Source: Laburnicola sp. R22_1
Lineage: Eukaryota > Ascomycota > Dothideomycetes > Pleosporales > Didymosphaeriaceae
Assembly: GCA_014281115.1 (NCBI GenBank)
Contig: JACONQ010000013.1
Location: 858,501-922,500 of the forward strand
Reading direction: 5' to 3'
Length of the DNA: 64,000 nucleotides
Position numbers and translations under genes: made by a program. Of the stretch, positions 56,611-64,000 are shown one piece after another (within the stretch, counting starts at the first letter, position 1; every line of letters begins with the position of its first letter). A model generated the notes under the pieces. That model worked only from the letters and a program-made list of their open reading frames with translations. It did no database searches and was not told the DNA's origin.

Positions 56611-57014
56611 GAGCTTTTGGCCTTATTTCCATCGGGGGTGGGTGACGGCGACCATGTCACGGCTCGCGACGACGCTCGGGACTCTGCAGACGACGGCGAC
56701 GGTGACGGTGAGGATGAGGGCGCTGACGGCGACGACGACGACGACGACAGGGCCTCAGCTGCGAGGCGCTGGAGAACCTTATGGCGTATTAAACCTTGCG
56801 ATGGAGTTTGCAACATGGTTTTTACAATACAATCACTAAAAAATTAACAAAGGTAGCTAGGAGCCAACACCAGGACGACGATGGATAACGGAGACGTGCC
56901 AAACAGTACTCCGTTTGATCTATGCCTGTCAGCCAAGCCGCCGTCGAAAACCCCTGTACGCCTCGGCGGCTTACTCGGCGATTACCTGTACAAAACGGAG
57001 TAGAAAACGGAATC

Positions 57015-57030
57015 GAAACCAAACAGGCCC
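57015..57030 (-). repeat. Right terminal inverted repeat of the Harbinger element
   Basis: GAAACCAAACAGGCCC, inverse of the left end apart from small mismatches; AAAACGGAG motifs lie just inside. Confidence 0.9.
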
Positions 57031-57033
57031 TTA

Positions 57034-57564
57034 ATCGGTCTTCCTTTCAGAAGCTCTATCTTGTGGAGTTCATCATGAAGAATACTTCGCGCACGTTTCG
57101 TACACGGTATAACGCTGTAAGAGAAAGCTGTAGGTGTGCTAAAAACTGTGGGCGGGCAGGCATATGAGGACAACAAGCTGTATTGCTATTTGCAGAAAAG
57201 AGAGTGGAGTGAGGAGTCTGCCGAGGAAGAAAGGAGAGGGCGAGAGCTTTATCTTGAGGGTAGTGGTCTGTGCACCTGAATGGAACCTTCTACACACACC
57301 ACCTCTGACGTAAGTCACGTGGCTACAAAAACCCTATAAATTAAGGTAAAGCAATAAGACTAGCTTAGCGACTGTTTAGGGACAGAGCATATGCAAATCA
57401 GCCGGCCCCTTATAGAGTTGATCACGAGCTGTACTATAGTCTATAGGTACTAAAGTTAACGACAGTTTGTCGTCTCGAAAGCTAGGGGGAGAAACGTCGG
57501 TAAAACTTTGACGTGCTCTAGTCCTAGGGCTTAGCGTTTGCACGTAATATTACGTGATGTTATA
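57034..57564. other. Spacer between the Harbinger and pogo-like elements; no gene seen
   Basis: Normal composition. No open frame with features. A 16-bp perfect palindrome, CACGTAATATTACGTG, lies at 57541-57556, eight bases before the pogo end. An ATATGCAAAT octamer-like stretch lies near 57390. Confidence 0.4.
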
Positions 57565-59620
57565 CCGTGGGTCACCACCTGGTGCACGGTTTCCAGATGC
57601 CCACACCCACAACTTTTGAAGCTGTAGAGTCGCATATATATTGTATTATCGCGAGATTTTTTAGTGGACGGCTTTTAAGGATCTATTTGATCGATTGGCA
57701 ACGATAAACTACGTGCGATACCTCTGTGGAAGGCGTACTTTGCGGGTGCGCGTGGCAGGGCCGGGTGTAGGCACCACATCAACTACAGATAATATATCCA
57801 CACCAACATCCTCTGTCTCCTTAGCGACTTAAGGAGGTGGTGCAAAGGCCTTTGGACGGCGTCTATTACCCTTTTTGGAGAATTATATGTCTTGTTAGAG
57901 TTGCTTTTTTGGCTTCGCGCGCGATCCTAGCTTCTTCGCGCTGCACGGCCTTCTCGCGCTGTTCTTAAAGGCATATTTCTTTAGCCACCTCTCTCATGCG
58001 CTGCCTCTCTTCAAGCATAGTAGCCTTCTCCTGCTTCTGCTGCTCCCTACACTTAATCTCCTTGGACTTCTATTATTGTAGTAGCTGCTCGTCGGCATCC
58101 TTTTGTGCTTGGCGATCGCGGGCGTCCTTAACTTTAGATAGCGACCAGAATATAGCTCCACTATTATACTCCTGCAGTACCTTAAGTAATAGAGGCTTGC
58201 CACGTTAACAGCGCTTCTTCTTATTGATAAGGGCCCCTCTAAGTCGCCTGTTTTCATGCTGGAGGAGCTGTTTTTGTACAGCCATCACGTGAATCGTCTG
58301 GCTTAGCTGTTGGGAGCGTTGATCGTAGATATCCTCCACTACCTGGCGCAGTAGTCGCTCAATCTTTCTCCAATCTGAAGCGCTAAGTACGGAAGGAGTA
58401 ATATCGCTTAATAAGGGCCTCTTAGTCTCCTCTATTTTAAACTTCTTAAGTATAGCCTCTGGGTCTAACGGCGAAAGCCCTGTGACTTTAAAAGCTGTTA
58501 AGATCGTCTTTTCCTTAAATGTTATATGCCAGGCCTTATAGAACAAGCGGAAGAAGTCTCTTTTTGTAATCGCGGAGATGCCCTAGCAACTATATATGAA
58601 CTTGGAGAGCTTGTTTGAGTAGGCAGTTAATAGAGGCTTAAAAAGGCAGACGTTAAGCGGCTGCAAGGTGTGGGTAGTGTGGGGAGGATAGACGGCCAGA
58701 AGAATCCAATTATTGTTGTAAAACTTGATAAACTCTATTAATATATGTAAGCTATGGCTGTTAAAGATAAGTAGACAATATAATCGTCTTGCCTTTGCTT
58801 TTGTTTCGCGATTAAACACCTGTTTAAGCTATGCGAGCCCTAGCTTGTTGTTGGTCTATCTACTAGGCGATAAGGCAAAGAAGGTTTTGTGCTCTATAGG
58901 GTTGAAATCTTAAAGCTATAAGTCTTATATCTTGCTAGAAACAGCCTAATAAATTAGCGCAGGCGTAAGATAGCTGCCGTTGGCGCAAATACAGGCTATT
59001 GTAGTTATCTACTCCCTATTGCTGTTCTAGAGTGCTTGTTTAACGCCTCTGTGATCATATTGATAGCGGGAGAACACGCGCTTCATTTTTGACAGCACCC
59101 TGATTAAGAAGCCTTTCTTATCTATATTGTAGATATTGCGAGCCTCGATATCGTACTAAGTTATCTTCTAGTCTAGGAGCTTAAAAAATAGGGCGTATTT
59201 AAAGGCAGAGTTAGCTCTGTGGCGTGTGGAATCAATACCGGATGCCTATTAAGATACAAGCTTAATGTGATGCCGCGCAATAAAGCGATCAACCCAGTTT
59301 TTTCCTAGCTCTTTTCCTGCTATTTCTGCTGCGAAATTCCGTATCATCTCCCTTGTAGGTGGTAGCCCTTGTACATAGAGCTTATCAATATATTGTACGA
59401 GCTTAGTTTCCTGTGTAGAGTTAAGAAGGCGCATATTATCGACTTTCTCCGCATAGCTGCCGATAACCCCGCGGTGACGCTTCGACAGCAACGTTCGATC
59501 AACACCGTACTTTTTCGCAGTCTGAGTATAATTAGGCTTCTCTCCAAGCTTCAGCAATTTTAACGACTCTAGGGCAGCCTCTATTGGGTGTATATTGGTG
59601 GTGTAAAGCGATTCTGAAAG
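57565..59620 (-). mobile_element. Pogo-like element, right end lost to a second pogo insertion
   Basis: The left end CCGTGGGTCACCACCTGGTGCACGG follows TA at 57563-57564 and matches the family of 30576-33606. The second doublet unit is degenerate. The right side ends at 59620, just before TA 59621-59622 and the terminus of the next element. The expected right doublet is not seen before the window ends. Confidence 0.82.
57675..59593 (-). pseudogene. Pogo-like transposase, RIP-inactivated
   Basis: The aligned start codon is ATA (59591-59593) in place of ATG, before HPIEAALESLKLLKLGEKPN. Then TAKKYGVDRTLLSKRH, VQYIDKLYVQGLPPTREM, NWVDRFIARHHIKL, YNIDKKGFLIR (first Asp kept, Met changed to Ile), LLIFNSHSLHI (second Asp changed to Asn) and LQPLNVCLF (third Asp changed to Asn). 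SASDWRKIERLLRQVVED, a coiled coil and a stop at 57675-57677 follow. Stops at Gln and Trp codons are frequent in the middle third. Two of three catalytic residues lost, so it is inactive. It serves as the clearest guide for reading the much more damaged copy at 30665-32561. Confidence 0.87.
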
Positions 59621-59622
59621 TA

Positions 59623-59680
59623 CAGTCAACTCTCGTTATAACGATGTCCGTTTTAGCGATATCCTCGATATAGCGATATT
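59623..59680 (+). repeat. Left terminal repeat with 17-bp doublet
   Basis: CAGTCAACTCTCG at the tip; TAGCGATATCCTCGATA at 59654, then TAGCGATAT at 59671. Confidence 0.8.
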
Positions 59681-59775
59681 TTTCGCTTGCACGGATTCAA
59701 CTCCACACAATCTACCCCTGTATCCGATATTCAATATCTAATACCACTTCAGCGCCAAGTATCGTTATAGAAGCT

Positions 59776-61330
59776 ATGGGCCGCAAGGGGATATCCAATC
59801 ATGAGAGGAAGGCTCTCCGCGCCTGGGCCTTCTCTCAGCAACCACAGCCACGACAGAAAGCTATCATCGCATGGTTTGAAGCTGAATTTGGCAGAAAGCT
59901 CTCCCAATCAACTGTATCTGAGTCTCTCGACGATCGCTTTCGACACCTCGACGCCCTACCTGCCTCCGCCTCCGCCTCCGCCTCCGCCTCCGGTACATCC
60001 ATATCCAATACAGCCTACCGCTCACGAGCGGCTGCCTGGCCTCTACTTAAGTCTATCCTGTATGAGTGGCAGCAGGGAATACAAGTGCGAGGGGGACTAG
60101 TATCAGGCGATATACTTGCTAAGAAAGCTCGAGAGATCTGGCGTCAGATTCCAGCCTACCAGGGCCAGGCTATTCCTGAGTTCTCGTCTGGCTAGGTATC
60201 AAAATTCAAGCAGCGATATAGGATAGCAGAGGTTACACAGCACGGCAAGCAGAGCTCTGTACCAACACAAACAGCAGCCAAGATAGTAGATGTACAGAAC
60301 ATCTGCATCCGATACCCAGACAGCGATATATTTAACATGGACGAGACTGGGCTATACTGGAGGTGGGCAATATTAAGAGGGCTAGCTACTGCCTTAATGC
60401 CTAGTGTTAAGAAAGATAAAGCTAGGGTATCTATCATGCTCTGCTGCAACGCTACTAGTACTAAGCGCGTAGCACCATGGGTGATAGGAAAGTCAAAACA
60501 GCCTTAAGCTTTGCAAGGAGTTAATATATTAGCTATTGGCTGTGTCTGGAGGGCCTCTAAGAAGGGCTAGGTAAACACATCTATTATAGCTGAGTAGCTT
60601 GCTGCATTCTATAGCTATATTGGCTTAAGGAAGGTTGTTCTTCTTATAGACAACTACTTGGCCTATCTTTCTGGCCTTTAACAATCGCCGCCTCTGTCCA
60701 ATATCGCGATCTAGCTCTTACTAAAGAACTTAACAAGCATGTATTAGCCTCTTAATTAGGGTATTATCTAGAACTTCAAGACCTACTACCAGAGGCAGTG
60801 GCTAGCGTTCACGGTTAAACACTACAACCTTGGCCTTAATCCATTCAAATTCATGACGATTCTCTATACGCTCCACTGGATAGCTGAATTATGGCTGCTC
60901 GATATTAAGGATACTACTATCCTACACTGCTACATCAAGAGCACGTGCATCCCGAAGAGGTGGCTAGATCCTAGCTCTGGACTTGATAGAGAGGAGCCAA
61001 TAGAGAGTCTATATTAGGCTGCTGCCTAGGCTGGCCAGATCTAGGATCCTATGGCTATAGAGAACTTTCTCAATCCAGTAGATGAGGATTTAGAGGAGGA
61101 AGAGGAGGATACATCCCTACAGGATATCGTAGTTGCTTAGCTAGGGCTTGTTTAAGGATTAGAGGAAGAGAAGGAGGTGCTACCTCCTCCTGCTCCAAGC
61201 GTTGCAGAGGCTCTTTAGGCTGTACAGGTTCTACTCTGCTATTAGGAGTATTAGGAGACTGCAAAGTATGAGGATATATCCTATATGAAGCGGCTAGAGA
61301 GGTCGTTGAAAGCTCAGTTAATCAGAAGTA
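59776..61330 (+). pseudogene. Pogo/Tigger-like transposase, RIP-damaged and 3'-interrupted
   Basis: ATG 59776, MGRKGISNHERKALRAWAFS, a psq-like helix-turn-helix with SQSTVSESLDDRF, then an (AS) repeat from a TCCGCC microsatellite near 59970-59997. The CENP-B-like part (ILAKKAREIWRQIPAYQG) is followed by a stop at 60193-60195 in place of a conserved Trp. DDE_1: FNMDETGLYWR (first Asp), VVLLIDNYLAY (second Asp) and PLN*GIIQNFK (third Asp changed to Asn, the following Gln a stop). Further stops occur to the end. The Glu/Asp-rich C-terminal stretch near 61080-61110 is typical of this branch. It is a separate lineage from the other pogo-like copies in the window. Confidence 0.87.
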
Positions 61331-61343
61331 TGAGCAGACTTAT

Positions 61344-64000
61344 CAATAAACAAAACAAACAAAATTTGTGGCTCTGAATTTGTTTGTTTGACGACTTTCT
61401 TGGTGTTGTAGTTTGTTTGTTTGATTTGATGGAGCTATAGAGGCGCTTTTTATTTGATTGTTTGTTTGATTTTGAGTACTTTAAGAGGACTGTGAAAGAG
61501 ACTCTGGTGGTGTTATAGGCGGCGGCTCCTCCCACTCATGTATGCTAAACTGTTCGTTGAGCTTATTGTCATCGTACGTTGCCACCACCTTTGCGCTTGG
61601 AGGTTTAAAACCTGCTCGAATCCATCGTTGAGTACAAATTAAAGCAGCCAATAGTTGGCTGCCCATTTTGCGTCTCTGTGGCTCAAGTACGTCGCCAGTA
61701 CCCGAGAAGACTCGCTCACAGTCAGCGCTGGAGGCAGGGATAGTTAACACGTCCAGCGCCAATCGTGACAAATTGGGATACCTCAGCTTAAGCTAGTACC
61801 AGTATTGGACAGCTGTACAGCTAGTTTTGTACTGTTCTGATGTCCATGTTGGCTCTCTAAGCCAGCTCTCGTACTCATCCGCCACCCCTATTATCTCGTC
61901 GCTGTTGTCAAGTACCGAATCGATCGCGTCGTCAAAGCTGCTCATCGCGTGTTTAGGCGCAGTTGTTATTGTTGTTGCTGTCGCTAGGGCGGGCTTGTAA
62001 CGAGCCTAAAGCTGCTCGAAGCTCGCGTGCGTAGCTTGTAACTGTGCGGGCTTCTCACGCCAGAAGCGTTTAAAGTAGTTCTTGAAGCGTGGGTGGAGTG
62101 CCGTGGCAGTGTAGTAGACGGGGATTTTGAGGAGTTTATTAAGGTACTTGCTCGCCTTCTTAAGCGCAGCACGTACGTTAATAGCGACGTGATCTTCTAG
62201 CGCCTTGTCTGGCAGGTAATTGACGCTTTCAAACAGTCTAAGGCGGGCATCTAGGTCAGCAATAAGAGACTCAAACACAGGGATAACCTTGTATAACGCG
62301 CCGTAAGTGCCAGCTTTGCCGCGACCTTGCAAGCGATTAGTTGCGGACTTCAGCGGCTCAAGCACCTTAATGTACTCAGTAATCACCGCCCAGTCTGCAG
62401 CTGCAAGCCCGCCTGATCGCATCCACTGCAGCACAATAGGCGGCTTAGTGTTGTTGCTTTTAGCAAGCTTGTCAGCGTGCTTAGTCTCTTGTATGTGGTA
62501 GGAGGAGTAGCTGTTAATGGCGTGTTGTAGCTCAACACCGCGCTTAAAGCAGTTATAATAGCTGTTCCAACGCGTAACTCTAGGCTTAAAAGGCTCACGG
62601 CGTCTTGCTGTAGCGCCAGCAGGCATCTTAACTGCTTTGCTGTTCTAACAATCCTCAAATATACCCTATTGTTTTGGCGTGTTAATATAGTTAACAATAT
62701 TAAGAAACACGCTAAGCGGACCATCTTTCCGCTATTGCTTTATATAAAACTCCTCTTTGTTGTAGTGTTCAGGCTCGTTATTAAAGGCGTCAGAGTCAGT
62801 GCCAAATATAATAGTTTGCCCAACGAGGTTAAGTATGTGGCAAGCGCAGCGGAGGCGTCGATTGTTGGCGATAAAGCCGTACATTGTGCCGAGTTTATTA
62901 ACTGCAGTATCGTTGTTGTAGGCGTTGTCAAGCACGAAATAGCCCAAATTGCTGCTAGAAATCTCAAAGTAGCGTAGGATTCGTACGACAGCTTCCGCGA
63001 TCGCTAAGCCTGTGTGCGCACCAACCAGCTGCGGCAAGGCGATGGGAAGGTCAACTATATTGCCTTAAGAGTCAGCGTAGTGCGCACAAATTGCAAAGAA
63101 GCCGCGCTTCCCCCCCTTAGTAGTCCAGCCGTCAAAGCTTATGTGTATTTTGCTAGAGGCCTCAGACAAGGCGCGCTTAACTTGAGGTTGTAGCCAGCTG
63201 TAAAGCCTCATCACGAACCTCGAAACGCTGTTGTGAGACCTCCATAGCGCCGCCTCTGCCTCTGGGTTGGCGAACCTGATCATCGCGCGGAAGGACTCAG
63301 TCTCAAACTCGCGTAATGGCCTGTTGTTGTTGACGAGCCATAACACTGCAGCTTGCCTGAAGCCTTGTACGTCGAAGTTACCCAGCTCCTGCGTTGCATC
63401 TTGGCTTAATGTGACCCCGTTTTCTTCCGCCCATCGCAGCGACTTCTGGCCAGGTTCGAGCGGCCTCTTGTGTACGATAGTGCCTTGTTTGGTGAGCCGA
63501 TGGCCGGGAAGGTCTTGCTTCAAATGGTTGTTGGCGGCTGTAGTTGACAGAGTGGTCTGGTGTAGGCCGCCCTTCTTTCTGTTGATGTGACAGTGCTTGC
63601 ATTGGAAGTAGATCTTCTTAGGGTTAGTACCAAGCTTTCGAAGGCGATAGCCGTGCCTAAAGACCTAGCTGATGTTGCCTGTGGGTGTGGATAGAGGCAC
63701 ATTGAAGCCCAGCAGGCGCTTTAAGTCAAGGCCTTTGTAGTTGGTGAAGTCAACACTAGGCGCAGCGTCCTCCTCTACTGAAGCCTCTGTGGCAGCATTA
63801 CTAAACGCGCGCGGCGGCTTAGTAGCTATAGGCGGCTTATTAGCCACTAACAGCAACTCCCAAGCTGGCTTATTGGCCTGTAAGGCTTGTAGTATAGGCC
63901 GTGGTGATGGCCTCTGGGCGCGCTCCTCTAGCTTGGTTGGTGGCTCTATTGAGCGCGGCTCTAGAGTACTTTTAAGCACCTTAATAGGCGGCTCCGGCTC
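61344..64000 (-). mobile_element. hAT DNA transposon, right end outside the window
   Basis: The left end appears to begin CAATAAACAAAACAAAC near 61344. Subterminal GTTTGTTT-type tetranucleotide runs lie at 61345-61475, and a hAT transposase on the minus strand continues to the window edge. The target duplication cannot be checked because the other end is missing. Confidence 0.75.
61481..64000 (-). pseudogene. hAT transposase, lightly RIPped, N-terminus outside the window
   Basis: Reading from the window edge leftward: Pro/Ser-rich N-terminal region; BED-type finger (CKHCHINRKKGG…NHLKQ, about 63510-63610); AVLWLVNNNRPLREFETESF; core with SKIHISFDGWTTKGGKRGFF (about 63100-63160), LDNAYNNDTAVNKLG and CACHILNLVGQTIIFG. 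Then RVTRWNSYYNCF and a C-terminal dimerisation region, LTIPASSADCERVFSGTGDV…RRKMGSQLLAAL, to a stop at 61481. Several stops (near 63665, 63065, 62732, 62006) separate open stretches, mostly TAG/TAA for Gln. Same superfamily as 22422-25028 but a different family: motifs align while sequences differ throughout. Confidence 0.87.

Larger units (their letters stand above)
54122..57030. mobile_element. PIF/Harbinger DNA transposon (2.91 kb), un-RIPped
   Basis: 3-bp duplication TTA at 54119-54121 and 57031-57033, the signature target of this superfamily. Inverted ends GGCCCTGTTTGGTT (left) and the inverse of GGGCCTGTTTGGTT (right). Subterminal CTCCGTTTTG-like repeats lie in both ends. Two genes in tail-to-tail arrangement: a DDE transposase and a Myb/SANT-like protein. 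Both are open and free of RIP stops, in contrast to nearly everything else here. Confidence 0.95.
59623..61343 (+). mobile_element. Second pogo/Tigger-like element, cut by a hAT element
   Basis: TA at 59621-59622, then CAGTCAACTCTCGTTATAAC, a classic pogo/Tigger-type end. Inside the end, TAGCGATAT recurs at 59654 and 59671 (17-bp period). The plus-strand transposase runs until the hAT sequence near 61344. The right part would lie beyond the hAT, outside the window. Confidence 0.85.

Noticed and set aside
56450..57022. Overlapping open frames at the right end of the Harbinger element
   Set aside because: They lie antisense to, or upstream of, the Myb/SANT-like gene, are low-complexity (Ser, Asp and Ala runs) and arise from GACGGCGAC-type repeats.
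59970..59997. TCCGCC microsatellite as a regulatory element
   Set aside because: It is in frame within the pogo transposase and simply encodes an Ala-Ser run.
1..64000. tRNA, rRNA or CRISPR-like features
   Set aside because: I looked for box A/B-like tRNA folds, rRNA-like conserved stretches and regularly spaced direct repeats. The only regular repeats are microsatellites, minisatellites and transposon ends.

Overview
This window reads as a transposon graveyard from a filamentous ascomycete (Pezizomycotina; the Dothideomycetes/Pleosporales are my guess, at low confidence). The evidence is pogo/Fot-like, hAT, Tc1/mariner, PIF/Harbinger and Ty1/copia elements, a short GT-AG intron, a fungal-style GPI-anchored cysteine-rich protein, and pervasive repeat-induced point mutation (RIP). 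RIP shows as Gln codons turned to TAA/TAG and as G-to-A losses of catalytic Asp where the base before the codon is T. About 93% of the window is mobile DNA. Only two single-copy-looking host genes stand out: a small secreted zincin-like protein at 13866-14402 (-) and a secreted GPI-anchored protein at 53258-53983 (+).

Layout. 1-1.3 kb: 3' part of a pogo-like transposase. 1.9-13.4 kb: nested copia elements. A repeat called R here holds a solo LTR (1911-8194). That LTR was split by a 5.96-kb copia element (2154-8114), whose integrase was in turn split by a 519-bp structured SINE-like element (5071-5589). R is split again by a second copia element (8280-13299). Every layer has a matching target-site duplication (GTGTT, GAGAC, CCCTG and a 14-bp one). 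13.4-15.3 kb: host island with the metallopeptidase. 15.3-30.3 kb: a run of pogo-like elements, several abutting at a shared TA, one carrying a 3.13-kb hAT element. 30.6-52.2 kb: an extremely AT-rich, heavily RIPped block. It holds a pogo relic with a MITE-like insert, a Tc1/mariner element split by a 7.4-kb copia element (34660-42044), and older copia relics. 52.2-54.1 kb: host island with the GPI protein gene. 54.1-57.0 kb: an apparently un-RIPped PIF/Harbinger element with both of its genes and a TTA duplication. 57.6-64 kb: pogo-like, second pogo-like, and hAT elements nested in sequence and running off the window.

The most interesting signal is shared by all the pogo-like families. Wherever I could read a terminus well, it carries two copies of a family-specific motif repeated at exactly 17 bp. 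The motifs differ completely between families but the spacing does not, which fits docking sites for the bipartite CENP-B-like DNA-binding domain these transposases encode. Other leads are the SINE-like element, the internally shortened Harbinger transposase, a pogo element with mismatched ends, and a codon-context rule for which catalytic residues RIP destroys.
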